In this document: positions 36,165 to 45,945 of the stretch, in pieces
Layout: every line of letters starts with the position of its first letter
How positions within the stretch are numbered: position 1 is the stretch's first letter
Assembly (NCBI GenBank): GCA_944385025.1
Contig: CALWVQ010000042.1
Coordinates: 62,001 to 126,000, forward strand
Direction: 5' to 3'
DNA from: an uncultured Eubacterium sp.
Lineage (GTDB): Bacteria > Bacillota > Clostridia > Oscillospirales > Acutalibacteraceae
DNA: 64,000 nt
Made by a program: the position numbers and the translations under genes
Notes under the pieces: generated by a model
Told to the model about the DNA's origin: nothing
Databases searched by the model: none
Seen by the model: only the letters and a program-made list of their open reading frames with translations

Positions 36165-36383
36165 ATGAAAGTAAGATTACCAAAACACAGAGAATTTTTA
36201 ATCAAATTTGAGGACGGCTACGACAAAGAGGCAGAGGCTTGGGAAGCACTCAACCAGATTGTTAAAGATTACTCTGTTGACGGAAAAAGCGTTTATACCG
36301 AAACCTTTATAGAGGACAATGAGGACAAGGTAAAGGCTTTACAGGAAAAATATCAGTTCACTTATGAAATTATTGAGAAATAA
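36165..36383 (+). CDS. Unknown 72-residue acidic protein
   Basis: Not recognised. A charged soluble protein opening MKVRLPKHREFLIKFEDGYD, with YSVDGKSVYTETFIED in the middle and alpha-helical-looking ends; no membrane segment or Cys. It has a GGAG site (AGGAGAATTAAA) and lies 9 bases before the alpha-mannosidase gene, downstream of a promoter, so both are likely one transcript. Codon use resembles the neighbours. It is convincingly translated but of unknown role. Confidence 0.72.
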   Translation: MKVRLPKHREFLIKFEDGYDKEAEAWEALNQIVKDYSVDGKSVYTETFIEDNEDKVKALQEKYQFTYEIIEK

Positions 36384-36392
36384 GGATTAAAA

Positions 36393-39300
36393 ATGGACAA
36401 GAAAAAGGCTTATGTTGTTGCAAACGCTCATCTTGATACAGTATGGAGATGGACGCTATCTAAAACAATTAAAGAATTTATACCCGACACACTCACAAAA
36501 AACTTTGAGCTTATTAACAAATATCCTCACTACAGGTTTAATTTTGAGGGTGCGTACCGTTATGAGCTTATAGAGGAATTCTATCCTCTTGCCTTTGAAA
36601 AGGTAAAGGAATTAATTGAAAAAGACCGGTGGTGCATTTCCGGAACCGCCTATGAAAACGGCGACACCAATATTCCCACTCCCGAAGCTCTTATCAGAAA
36701 TATTTTGCTTGGCGACAAATATTTTAAAGAGCATTTCGGAAAAAGCTCAAAGGACTTATTTTTGCCTGACTGTTTCGGGTTCAGCTGGGTACTTCCGTCA
36801 GTTGCCGCTCACTGCGGTCTTAAAGGATTTACCACTCAAAAACTGTCTTGGGGCAGCGCCTATGGTATCCCCTTTGATATCGGTATATTCAAAGGTCCCG
36901 ACGGTAACAGCGTTTACACAAGTCTTAATGCAAAATCATACAGGTACAAATTCACCGGCGACATCAGAGCCGATATAAGCATTATTGACAGAATTGTTGA
37001 CAATGCAAAAGTTGCTGATTTACCTTGGGCAAATCACCTTTACGGCACAGGCGACTGGGGCGGCTCTCCCACTGAAGAAAGCGTTATGGCGCTGGAAGAA
37101 AGCGTTGCCAAAAATAATGACAGCGACTTTGAAATTATATCTGCTCAAAGCGACCAGATTTTTCTTGACATAGACAAACTGCCTAAAAAAGATAAAGAGA
37201 AGCTCCCTGTGTGGAACGGAGAGTTACTTATGACAAGTCACGGAGCAGGATCCTACACATCACGAGCTATGGGCAAAAGGCTTAACAGTCAGTGTGAAAA
37301 ACTTGCTGATTATGCTGAAAAAGCTTGTGTTATGGCGTACTGTTTAGGTGACGGAAATTATCCTAAAAAAATATTTGAAAACGCGTGGAAAAGAGTTGTA
37401 AGACATCAGTTTCACGACGATATTACCGGCACATCTTGGATGGAGGTTTATAACGACGCTTGGAATGATTACTACCTTTCTCTTTCACAGTTTAAAAACG
37501 AATATTTGGGTGCGTCAAAAACAATACACAGTCAGTTAGACACGTCTTGGGTTGATGATGAAAGCATTGTTTTACTTGTCAACAATCCTACGCAATTCAC
37601 TCATAAAGGAACTGTAGAGGCGCAGGTAAGAGTAAAGAAGAACTGCAAATACGTTCAGGTTTACGACAAGGCAGGAAAAATATATCCGAGTCAGGTGACA
37701 AAGAAAACCGGCAAAAACTTGACGGTGGTATTTCAGGCAGAGGTGGAAGGTTTCGGTTTTAAGGCTTTCGGACTTAAAGCAAGCGAGGAGCCGTGCAGAA
37801 TTGAAACTGACGTTAAGGTAAGCAACCACACTCTTGAAAACGAAAAATACAAGTTAATCTTTAACAAAAACGGCGATATTGCCTATCTTTATGACAAAAA
37901 ACTGGGAAAACAGATAATTGACGCTCCAATTAAAATGGCGCTGTTTAAAGACACAGGTTCACTGGCATATCCAAGCTGGGAGATTAGGAAAGAAGATTTA
38001 GACGCACAGCCCTACTGCTATGCAAACACTCCTACATTTACTGTTGTGGAGGATGGTCCTGTAAGAGTTTCTATCAAGGTTTCACGAGAAGCCGAGTATT
38101 CAACTATTGACCAAATTGTAAGCCTCAGCGCCGGCGGCGAAACTGTTGACGTTCAAAATTTTGTTAACTGGAAAACAAGAAGGACTTTGCTCAAAGCAAC
38201 ATTCCCTCTTTGCGCTCATAACAACAAGGCGTCCTACGACCTTGGTTTAGGAGTTATCGAAAGAGAAAACAACTCAAGCACTCTTTATGAAGTGCCCGCG
38301 CAGAAATGGGCAGACATTACTGACAAGAGCGGCGAGTTCGGTGTTTCTGTATTTTCAGACTGTAAACACGCCTGGGATAAGCCAAATGACAATACCCTTC
38401 GTCTTACCTGTATACATACCCCCACAGGCGCTTTCACTAAAGAAACACGTCAGGATTTACAGGATTTAGGGCGTAATGTATTTTCATTTGCCGTTTTCAG
38501 CCACAAAAACGGATATGAGAGTGAGACTCAAAAACAGAGCGAAATATTTGCTAACCCGTTTATGTGTGTGCAAACTGATGATAAAAGCTTGGGCGCTACT
38601 GAAAAAGACAGTATTTCTTTATGCAGCATCAGCAACGACAATATCATTGTAAGAGCTATAAAGCAGTGTGAATATGATAACAGCATCATAATTAGGGTAA
38701 ATGAAGCTGTAGGCGAAAGTCAGAACAATGCTTCACTGAAACTGTTTGCCCCTATCGGAAAAGCACAGCAAGTAAACGGCGTTGAAGAAACAATTAAAGA
38801 ATTAAACGTAACTAAAGGCGGAGTATTAAGATTTTCATTAAAACCGTTTGAGGTAAAAACTTTTAAGCTTACTCTTGAAAAAGAACCCGAAGCAATCAGA
38901 AGACCGAGATACGACGCTAAAAAACTAAAATTTAATACACAAGGCTTTACTCGTGAAGATAATATGAGAAACGTTATACTTCAGGGAAGCGGTTTTTCAC
39001 TGCCCATTGAAAAGCTTGAAGAGGTCTATGAAATCGGCAGAATCAGATTTAACACCCTTCAAGGCAAGTCACAGGGATATGATACGCTTGTATGCCGAGG
39101 ACAAACTATTAATGTAAAAGACAGTCACACAAGGCTGTATATGATAGCAGGTTCAACATTAGGAACACAGGATATAAATATCGGTGTGGGCAAAAAACAG
39201 GTATCATTGAGAATAAAGGCAATAAACGAATCAATGAGCAAATGGGATATGGCGGGTCTTAATCAGGTTGCCGATGTATCAAGCAACGATACCCTTGCCA

Positions 39301-39674
39301 TTGAGTTTAACCATACCCACCACCCTGAAGGAAATAATACTCAAAAAGCAAGATTTTATCTGTATTCAGTAAATATCAAGGATGCTGACAAAATCACTCT
39401 TCCTGAGAATAACAGAGTTGTTATTCTTGCAATGACAACGGTAAGAGAACCCTACACAAGCAGTCTTGCCACTAAGATTGAAGATACTGTTTCAAAGAAG
39501 TATTCATTTGATGAGGGTCTGCCACCTATTGATAAAATTATTGATAAGGCTGATTTTGTTACTATCAGAGCCGGCAAAATCCAAGACCAGCAAAACGGCG
39601 GAAGAGGAAAAGGCTTTAAGCGAGACAACATTATTACAAATATTATTCGCTCATATACAAAAAGTGAATGGTAA
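36393..39674 (+). CDS. Alpha-mannosidase, GH38 family
   Basis: A 1093-residue cytosolic glycosidase (no signal peptide). GH38 features: NAHLDTVWRW at residues 10-19 (zinc His and Asp), the FLPDCFGFSWVLPS segment with the likely nucleophile Asp, TTQKLSW, TSHGAGSYTSR, and the second zinc site HDDITGTSWMEVYN. Beta-sandwich domains follow. Residues beyond about 830 form an extra C-terminal region absent from the shortest family members. It probably trims mannose from imported oligosaccharides; linkage unknown. Next to an unknown small protein; no transporter is adjacent on this transcript. Confidence 0.92.
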   Translation: MDKKKAYVVANAHLDTVWRWTLSKTIKEFIPDTLTKNFELINKYPHYRFNFEGAYRYELIEEFYPLAFEKVKELIEKDRWCISGTAYENGDTNIPTPEALIRNILLGDKYFKEHFGKSSKDLFLPDCFGFSWVLPSVAAHCGLKGFTTQKLSWGSAYGIPFDIGIFKGPDGNSVYTSLNAKSYRYKFTGDIRADISIIDRIVDNAKVADLPWANHLYGTGDWGGSPTEESVMALEESVAKNNDSDFEIISAQSDQIFLDIDKLPKKDKEKLPVWNGELLMTSHGAGSYTSRAMGKRLNSQCEKLADYAEKACVMAYCLGDGNYPKKIFENAWKRVVRHQFHDDITGTSWMEVYNDAWNDYYLSLSQFKNEYLGASKTIHSQLDTSWVDDESIVLLVNNPTQFTHKGTVEAQVRVKKNCKYVQVYDKAGKIYPSQVTKKTGKNLTVVFQAEVEGFGFKAFGLKASEEPCRIETDVKVSNHTLENEKYKLIFNKNGDIAYLYDKKLGKQIIDAPIKMALFKDTGSLAYPSWEIRKEDLDAQPYCYANTPTFTVVEDGPVRVSIKVSREAEYSTIDQIVSLSAGGETVDVQNFVNWKTRRTLLKATFPLCAHNNKASYDLGLGVIERENNSSTLYEVPAQKWADITDKSGEFGVSVFSDCKHAWDKPNDNTLRLTCIHTPTGAFTKETRQDLQDLGRNVFSFAVFSHKNGYESETQKQSEIFANPFMCVQTDDKSLGATEKDSISLCSISNDNIIVRAIKQCEYDNSIIIRVNEAVGESQNNASLKLFAPIGKAQQVNGVEETIKELNVTKGGVLRFSLKPFEVKTFKLTLEKEPEAIRRPRYDAKKLKFNTQGFTREDNMRNVILQGSGFSLPIEKLEEVYEIGRIRFNTLQGKSQGYDTLVCRGQTINVKDSHTRLYMIAGSTLGTQDINIGVGKKQVSLRIKAINESMSKWDMAGLNQVADVSSNDTLAIEFNHTHHPEGNNTQKARFYLYSVNIKDADKITLPENNRVVILAMTTVREPYTSSLATKIEDTVSKKYSFDEGLPPIDKIIDKADFVTIRAGKIQDQQNGGRGKGFKRDNIITNIIRSYTKSEW

Positions 39675-39691
39675 ATTTGATTAAAATTAAT

Positions 39692-39728
39692 AAGGCACGT
39701 ATACAATTAATGTATACGTGCCTTAATT
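39692..39728 (+). terminator. Terminator after the alpha-mannosidase
   Basis: AAGGCACGTATACA / TGTATACGTGCCTT stem, then AATTTTTTTG. Confidence 0.9.
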
Positions 39729-39776
39729 TTTTTGTAAATTCATACTACTTTACATAATACAGTACTGTTAAAAAGC

Positions 39777-39841
39777 TGTGGAAAACGATGTGTGAAATGT
39801 GGAAAACTCACTGTTTTTATTGTTGAAAAGTATGTGGAAAA
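39777..39841 (-). repeat. Three TTTTCCACA DnaA-box-like sites
   Basis: The + strand has TGTGGAAAA at 39777-39785, 39798-39806 and 39833-39841, that is TTTTCCACA on the minus strand, matching the relaxed DnaA box TTWTNCACA. They sit in the non-coding gap between convergent genes. Function not shown. Confidence 0.5.
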
Positions 39842-39948
39842 TGTTAAAATGTAAAGCATTTAAACTTTATTTTAACATTTTTTCAACATTGGGGTTGATT
39901 TTCACGCATTTTATACATTTTGATAAAAGTTTAACTATTTGCATAAAA

Positions 39949-39977
39949 AAACATTTCCTGACAAGCAGGAAATGTTT
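39949..39977 (-). terminator. Terminator of ftsZ
   Basis: Minus-strand AACATTTCCTG / CAGGAAATGTT stem followed by TTTTTTAT, about 15 bases after the ftsZ stop. Confidence 0.9.
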
Positions 39978-39990
39978 TGCGGAAGGAAAT

Positions 39991-41097
39991 TTATTTCTTG
40001 AAGAAATTAACTATATCTGAAAATGCGTCATCGTCATTATCAGTAAAGCTTGATGCTGCGTTAGTTGTAGCAGCAATTGGCTGAGGAGGAGCAACCTCGT
40101 TATTTGCTGTAATTGACTTAATCTGTCCCTTTGGACCCTCGTTGCCGAAACGTGTTGCAATTACAGTTATAATCATCTCGTCCTCAAGATTTTCGTCGTA
40201 GCTTACACCCCAGATGATTTCACAATCAGGATGAACAGCGTTTGTTACGATTGATGAAGCAGCGTCAACTTCCTCAAGACCAATGTCGGTAGAAGCTGTA
40301 ATGTTAAGAAGAATGCCCTGTGCGCCGTCAATTGAAGTGTTAAGAAGAGGTGATGAAATTGCCTGCTGTGCAGCAACTTCTGCCTTATCCTTACCCTTTG
40401 CACGACCTACGCCCATATGAGCGAAGCCTGCATCCTTCATAATTTCTGTTACGTCTGCAAAGTCAGAGTTTACAAGACCTGTTGCGTTAACAAGATCAGA
40501 AATTGACTGTACGCCCTGGCGAAGAACATCGTTTGCTATCTCAAAAGCGTTAAGAAGAGTAATCTTTTCAGTTGCAACTTCCTTAAGTCTTTCGTTAGGA
40601 ATAACCATAATTGAGTCAACATTCTGAGCAAGCTCTTCGATACCTTTTGTAGCTTGATCCATACGACGCTTGCCTTCAAAAGCAAATGGAGTTGTAACAA
40701 CGCCAACTGTCAAAATACCCATATCCTTGGCAATTTTAGCAACATAAGGAGCAGCGCCAGTACCTGTTCCGCCGCCCATACCGGCTGTAATAAATACCAT
40801 ATCAGCACCGGTAAGAATGTCGGTGATAGCTTCTTTGCTTTCTTCTGCAGCACGAGCACCAACCTCAGGCTTAGCACCTGCGCCCATACCTTTTGTAGCC
40901 TTTTCACCGATAAGAATTTTATGTGTAGCAGTAGACTTTGCAAGAGCAGGCTTATCAGAGTTGATAGCTACAAACTCTACGTCCTGAATATTGCAGTGTA
41001 CCATACGGTTTACAGCGTTTCCGCCGCCGCCACCGACACCTACTACTTTAATCTGTACTACCTTTGAATCATCTGTATCAATTTCATAACGTCCCAT
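39991..41097 (-). CDS. ftsZ: Cell-division GTPase FtsZ
   Basis: A 368-residue tubulin-like protein that forms the division ring. Seen: [19 protein letters not shown] N-terminus, NSDKPAL, tubulin signature [14 protein letters not shown]5/T6 loop VIPNERL, NSDFADV, and a short C-terminal peptide [13 protein letters not shown]. The linker is short. AAGGAG ribosome site. It has its own promoter and terminator, so it can be expressed apart from the upstream dcw genes. Confidence 0.98.
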   Translation of the reverse strand: MGRYEIDTDDSKVVQIKVVGVGGGGGNAVNRMVHCNIQDVEFVAINSDKPALAKSTATHKILIGEKATKGMGAGAKPEVGARAAEESKEAITDILTGADMVFITAGMGGGTGTGAAPYVAKIAKDMGILTVGVVTTPFAFEGKRRMDQATKGIEELAQNVDSIMVIPNERLKEVATEKITLLNAFEIANDVLRQGVQSISDLVNATGLVNSDFADVTEIMKDAGFAHMGVGRAKGKDKAEVAAQQAISSPLLNTSIDGAQGILLNITASTDIGLEEVDAASSIVTNAVHPDCEIIWGVSYDENLEDEMIITVIATRFGNEGPKGQIKSITANNEVAPPQPIAATTNAASSFTDNDDDAFSDIVNFFKK

Positions 41098-41152
41098 ATG
41101 TTCATTCTCCTTATGTATTTTCTAAATCTCGTGTTGATTCGTTACAGTTCAT

Positions 41153-41181
41153 ATTGTAACAAGATTGTAACTATTTTGCAA
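41153..41181 (-). promoter_or_regulatory. Promoter of ftsZ
   Basis: Minus strand TTGCAA (41181-41176), 17-base spacer, TACAAT (41158-41153), 56 bases before the ATG. Confidence 0.65.
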
Positions 41182-41304
41182 TACTTTTTTACACATTTTT
41201 TCAATTAACTTGACAATCTTTCAATTTTTTTTGCATTTTCAATTAGATAATATGCACAAATATAAACTGTTGTCTATTTTTTCGACAAGAATTTTACTTT
41301 ACAG

Positions 41305-42267
41305 CTATTTCTCTGCAAAGTAAATTGACTTGCCACCTGAAATATCCATATTTCCTGTAACATTCGGATTAGTTTCATCGAGCTTTTCACAGGACGCAAG
41401 CCCCTGATAAATTTTATTTTCCAGATTGTCACAGCTACCAAGCTCAAATGTTATTCTTTTATCGTAAACAACATAATTTTCCTCGGCGCTGTTGCTGTAA
41501 ATTGCAGTTATTTCATTAAAATTGTTATCTTTGATTACCTGTGCAATTTGGATAAGGCAACTGCCTGTTGTATCATCCTTAAACTGAATTTTTTCGCCTG
41601 GGACACAAGTTTTAATCGACGCCTTTGATATTTCTATTCCCTGTGCTTTTTGGGCATTTGTTTCAAGGACTTTCAGCTTGTCGTCAAGCAAAATATATGT
41701 CTTATCCTTATTTGAAATATAATATGAAGACTGGGCTTCGGTAATTGTAATTTCAATAGTATAAGGTAATTTTCTTTTGATCTGTGCATTATATATATAA
41801 GGGAGATTTTTTTCCAGCTTTTCCTTGGCTGACTTAGTATCTGCGAGGAAAAGATTTTCGCCAATATCAATAGGACACTGTGCTATAATCTCTTCGGTAG
41901 CATACTTTTCATTTCCCGATACCGTAATATCTGTTATATGGAAAAATGCAGTTAAAGAAAGTACCGCCCCTACTGATACAACCACAAGGACTAAAAGTAT
42001 ATAAATAAGTATTTTTCTTAATTTGTTTTTCTTTTTTCTTTTTTTATTATCTCTGTTTCTTTTTTCTGCACGTGTTATATTTTCATCATTATTCTTTCTT
42101 GAACCGTTTGATGATCTGCGCGCCTTATCCTGCCTTGAGACAATATTTTTTTGAGCTTCACGGTATATTTTAGGCGGCTCAATACCCATATCGGAAAAGC
42201 TGTCATTTCTGCTTTGAGCTTTTCTTTTAGGCATTGATTTCCTTTTCTCTTTTTCTGACTTCTTCAT
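41305..42267 (-). CDS. ftsQ: Cell-division protein FtsQ/DivIB
   Basis: A 320-residue single-pass divisome protein. Residues 1-80 are a long, very basic cytoplasmic tail (many Lys/Arg, RKSMPKRKAQ, KKRKKKNKLRK). One membrane helix follows (about 83-108), then the POTRA domain (ITDITVSGNEKYATEEI) and the DivIB beta domain. The start lies inside murA by 41 bases, an unusually long overlap. Confidence 0.88.
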   Translation of the reverse strand: MKKSEKEKRKSMPKRKAQSRNDSFSDMGIEPPKIYREAQKNIVSRQDKARRSSNGSRKNNDENITRAEKRNRDNKKRKKKNKLRKILIYILLVLVVVSVGAVLSLTAFFHITDITVSGNEKYATEEIIAQCPIDIGENLFLADTKSAKEKLEKNLPYIYNAQIKRKLPYTIEITITEAQSSYYISNKDKTYILLDDKLKVLETNAQKAQGIEISKASIKTCVPGEKIQFKDDTTGSCLIQIAQVIKDNNFNEITAIYSNSAEENYVVYDKRITFELGSCDNLENKIYQGLASCEKLDETNPNVTGNMDISGGKSIYFAEK

Positions 42268-43519
42268 TGTTAATCCTCTTTATATCTGCTCCCAGTTTTT
42301 CAAGTTCCTGCTCGATTTGGGCATAACCTCTGTCAATATGGTAAATATCGCTGATTGTTGAAACACCGTTTGCTTTTAACGCCGCAACTATTAATGCCGC
42401 GCCGCCTCTTAAATCAGTTGAAATAACATTTGCTCCGTTTAATTCCTTAACTCCGTTTATAACGGCAAGATTGTCGCTTACATCAATATCGCTGCCGAAA
42501 CGATTAAGCTCACCTACATATCTGAATCTGTTTTCAAATATAGTTTCTTTAACAACAGAAGTGCCGTTTGCCACAGAAAGAGCCGCAACAACCATAGGCT
42601 GTGAATCTGTGGGAAATGCCGGGTACGGCATAGTTTTTATGCTCTTTACACGTTTAAGTCTTTTTGGAGCTACAATATGGAGCGATTTATCTTTTAGATA
42701 AAGTCTGCATCCCATTTCCATAAATGAAGGAAAGACAGGTGTAAGATGACTTGCCTTAACATCGTTTATTACAATATCTCCGCCTGTTACAGCACAAGCA
42801 CTCATATAAGTTGAGGCTAAAATTCTATCGGGTATTATGCGGTGTTCGCAGGGTTTAAGCTCTTTTACGCCTTCAATTTCGATTGTGCTTTCCCCTGCTC
42901 CGTAAATTCTTGCACCGCATTTATTAAGAAACTCTGCAAGGTCTGAAATTTCAGGCTCTCTTGCGGCGTTGATTATTGTTGTTTTGCCTTTTGAAACAGC
43001 GCTGCAAATAATAATATTTTCCGTAGCGCCTACGCTGGCAAAGGGCAAAATTATTTTTGCGCCTTTAACACCAAGAGTTTTGCAGGAAATGGACGAGCCG
43101 TTTTCCGCCACTGAAACTCCCAGACTTTCCATTGCTTTAATATGCAAATCAACAGGACGCATACCTATATCGCAGCCGCCGGGAAGAAAAATCTCCGCAC
43201 AGCCTACTCTTGACACAAGAGCGCCCAAAAACAAAACTGACGAGCGCATTTTTCGCATATGCGCCTCATCTATTGAGTTTGCAGTAACATTTGAAGCATC
43301 AACGCTTACGGTATCGGCATTTCTTTCAACTTTACAGCCGAGATGCTCAAGTATTTCCAGTGTTTCGGCAATATCGCTTAACTGCGGACAATTATGTATA
43401 ATGCTTTCACCTTTTATCAGCAAGGTGGAACACAAAATCGGCAGAGCCGAATTTTTTGCGCCGTGGAGTGTTACTTCTCCTTTTAAGGTATTACCGCCGT
43501 TAATCTTTAATATATCCAT
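42227..43519 (-). CDS. murA: UDP-N-acetylglucosamine 1-carboxyvinyltransferase
   Basis: A 430-residue enzyme adding enolpyruvate to UDP-GlcNAc, first committed step of peptidoglycan synthesis and the fosfomycin target. Seen: HGAKNSALPIL near residue 20, the loop GGCDIGMRPVDLHIKAM with the catalytic Cys (so fosfomycin-reactive type), and YPAFPTDSQPM. Start MDILKING at 43519 follows GGGGTGG. Its place between murG and ftsQ is the position often held by murB/murC. Confidence 0.95.
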   Translation of the reverse strand: MDILKINGGNTLKGEVTLHGAKNSALPILCSTLLIKGESIIHNCPQLSDIAETLEILEHLGCKVERNADTVSVDASNVTANSIDEAHMRKMRSSVLFLGALVSRVGCAEIFLPGGCDIGMRPVDLHIKAMESLGVSVAENGSSISCKTLGVKGAKIILPFASVGATENIIICSAVSKGKTTIINAAREPEISDLAEFLNKCGARIYGAGESTIEIEGVKELKPCEHRIIPDRILASTYMSACAVTGGDIVINDVKASHLTPVFPSFMEMGCRLYLKDKSLHIVAPKRLKRVKSIKTMPYPAFPTDSQPMVVAALSVANGTSVVKETIFENRFRYVGELNRFGSDIDVSDNLAVINGVKELNGANVISTDLRGGAALIVAALKANGVSTISDIYHIDRGYAQIEQELEKLGADIKRINNEEVRKREKEINA

Positions 43520-43586
43520 TAAACCACCCCTGTATTGTGAATAAGACTTTCTTATCACAACATTCTATGCAGGAGTGATTTTTTTG

Positions 43587-44705
43587 TTATTTAGCTAAAT
43601 CAAGTATAATTTGGGCAATTCTTTCTCTTGAATTTGTAACTGCCATAGCCTTTGCATTCTTTTCAACTGTTTTGAGTTTGTTTTCGTCGCTGAGGAGTTC
43701 GTTTATTTTATCATTAAGTACCTGTGTTGTAAGGTCTTTTTCTTCAATAACAAAACCGGCGTCTCTGTTTACAAGAGCCATAGCGTTATGGAACTGATGA
43801 TTTTCAGCTACATAAGGGGAAGGAATAAGGATTGATGCTTTTCCCATTGCCTCTATTTCAGAAAGGGACGACGCGCCTGCCCTGCCGATAACCAAATCGG
43901 CGGCGGACATACACACGTCCATATTATCAATATACTGTCTTACCTCAACAGTACCCTTTTTACCGTTTACAAAGCCTGCTTTTTCAAATTTCTCAAGATA
44001 TTCCGTGCCGTTTGTACCTACTGAATGAATATGGCAGTATCTGCCGCTTTCGGCACTTGAAAGGAGAATATCGTACATTGCTTCATTTATAGGCTTTGCG
44101 CCTAAAGAACCGCCGAAAGAAAGGACGAGATACTTGTCGTCAGGGATACCAAGCTGTGCTCTCGACATTGCTTTGTCAGCTCTTAAAAGTTCGCCTCTTA
44201 CAGGGAGTCCTGTAATTTCCACAGGGTTTTTCGGCTGAAGATATTTTTTTGCGTCCTCCACGGTAAGCATAACCTTGTCAACCTCTTTTGCAAGTGTTTT
44301 ATTTGTTATGCCGGGAAAAGCGTTTTGCTCGTGTATGCAGGTAGGTATGCCCAGCTTTACTGCACTTTGAAGAACGGGACCTGAAACGTACCCGCCAAAG
44401 CCTACTACTACGTTTGGATTAAACTGCTTAATTATTTTTTTGCTGTCGCCTGATGATTTAATGAGTCTGAAAACAGTTTTAATATTATGACTGATTGCCG
44501 AGGGAGAAAAGGAACGCTTAAATCCTGAAATATTGATTGTTTTAAAATCAAAGCCCGCCTGTGGCACAAGACGCGACTCCATATGGTCGGCTGTACCTAT
44601 AAACATTATTTCGCAGTCGGGATATATTTCTCTTATGTAAGAGGCAACTGCAAGCGCAGGATTAATATGCCCTGCCGTTCCTCCTGTTGCAAATAAAATT
44701 TTCAT
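43587..44705 (-). CDS. murG: MurG glycosyltransferase (lipid II synthase)
   Basis: A 372-residue membrane-associated GT28 enzyme adding GlcNAc to lipid I. Seen: ATGGTAGHINPALAVA at the N-terminus, VVGFGGYVSGP, HEQNAFPGITNK, SFGGSLGAKPIN, and VIGRAGASSLSEI with PSPYVAENHQ. Four bases after ftsW. Confidence 0.97.
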   Translation of the reverse strand: MKILFATGGTAGHINPALAVASYIREIYPDCEIMFIGTADHMESRLVPQAGFDFKTINISGFKRSFSPSAISHNIKTVFRLIKSSGDSKKIIKQFNPNVVVGFGGYVSGPVLQSAVKLGIPTCIHEQNAFPGITNKTLAKEVDKVMLTVEDAKKYLQPKNPVEITGLPVRGELLRADKAMSRAQLGIPDDKYLVLSFGGSLGAKPINEAMYDILLSSAESGRYCHIHSVGTNGTEYLEKFEKAGFVNGKKGTVEVRQYIDNMDVCMSAADLVIGRAGASSLSEIEAMGKASILIPSPYVAENHQFHNAMALVNRDAGFVIEEKDLTTQVLNDKINELLSDENKLKTVEKNAKAMAVTNSRERIAQIILDLAK

Positions 44706-44708
44706 TTT

Positions 44709-45905
44709 CTACACCTTTTTCTGACTTGATTTTCGTGATATTGACAGCACTACTCCCACTTCAAACAACAGCATCATCATCGCCGTACCTCCGTAAGAGA
44801 AAAACGGAAGAGCAATACCTGTGTTGGGGATAGTGTCTGTTACAACCATTATGTTGAGAATAACCTGTATGCCGATTTGCGCCACGATACCGATTACTAT
44901 GAGAGCGCCGAATTTGTCGTGACACCTTGAGGCGATTACAAATCCTCTTATAACAAGAGCGGCAAAAAGAATAATAATTACTGCTGCGCCGACAAAACCA
45001 AGCTCCTCGCATACAATAGAAAAAATAAAATCGTTTTGCGGCTCTGAAACATAGAGATACTTTTGTTTTGAATTGCCAAGCCCTACGCCGAACAGCCCGC
45101 CTGAACCGATAGCATAAAGAGAGTTATTTGTCTGCCATCTCAAGTCTGTCGGAGAAAAGTCTTTATCAAGCCAAGCTCTGATTCTGTCGCCTGCATAGCT
45201 TTCAAGGAGTTCGGGAAACGTGACAACCATAAATGTAACCAGCGCCAGCACTGCCGCACCGAAAGCGAACAGTTTCCAGTCAGAACCGCCTACAAACATC
45301 AAAGTAGCTCCGATAAGAAACATAAGAATAGTACAGGACATATGGTGCTCAAGATAAATAAGTCCGCAAAAAACGGCAATAATTCCCAGCGGAAAACAAA
45401 TGCCGTATTTGAATGTCCTCATTTTACCGTAATAATTACTTATATAAGTCGCCATTGTCAGAATAATCGTGAACTTTGCTATATCTGACGGCTGGAGAGT
45501 GAATGAACCGATAGGTATCCATCTTTTAAATGAACTGTCGCCTGCTCCTCCCACATCTGTATGATAAAACAGTACGATTATAAGCAGTAATATTGTTACT
45601 GCCAACAGCGGAACAGAAACGACTCTCAGCCATTTATAATTTATTTTAGACATTACAGCCATTGCCACAAGACCAACAACGGCAAAAACAAACTGTCTTG
45701 TGAAGTAGTAATATGAGTCGTGATTGTTCTTATAGTATGCATAAGGATATGAAGCTGAAAACAGCATAATAAGCCCTATTGTGAGAAGAGCAATAGTTAT
45801 TGCAAGAAAGGGTATATCAATACTGCCTGTTACAAACAAGTTTAAATCTGTAAGGGGGCTTTTGCCTTTTTTGTTTGACTTGATTATTTTTTCATCGCTT
45901 GGCAT
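44709..45905 (-). CDS. ftsW: FtsW/SpoVE-type lipid II polymerase (SEDS protein)
   Basis: A 398-residue protein with about ten helices. SEDS motifs: LQPSDIAKF, EHHMSCTILM, GSGGLFGVGLGNS, PQNDFIFSIVCEELG, and GIALPFFSYGGTAMM. It polymerises glycan together with a class-B PBP, here probably the SpoVD-like product. Could serve vegetative division, sporulation or both. Confidence 0.93.
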   Translation of the reverse strand: MPSDEKIIKSNKKGKSPLTDLNLFVTGSIDIPFLAITIALLTIGLIMLFSASYPYAYYKNNHDSYYYFTRQFVFAVVGLVAMAVMSKINYKWLRVVSVPLLAVTILLLIIVLFYHTDVGGAGDSSFKRWIPIGSFTLQPSDIAKFTIILTMATYISNYYGKMRTFKYGICFPLGIIAVFCGLIYLEHHMSCTILMFLIGATLMFVGGSDWKLFAFGAAVLALVTFMVVTFPELLESYAGDRIRAWLDKDFSPTDLRWQTNNSLYAIGSGGLFGVGLGNSKQKYLYVSEPQNDFIFSIVCEELGFVGAAVIIILFAALVIRGFVIASRCHDKFGALIVIGIVAQIGIQVILNIMVVTDTIPNTGIALPFFSYGGTAMMMLLFEVGVVLSISRKSSQKKV

Positions 45906-45945
45906 ACTGTAACACTCCTTTCTCTAAAAACTTTTACTATATATA

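Noticed and set aside
42969..43544. Plus-strand 191-residue frame inside murA
   Set aside because: Shadow of murA; no start signal or recognisable domain.
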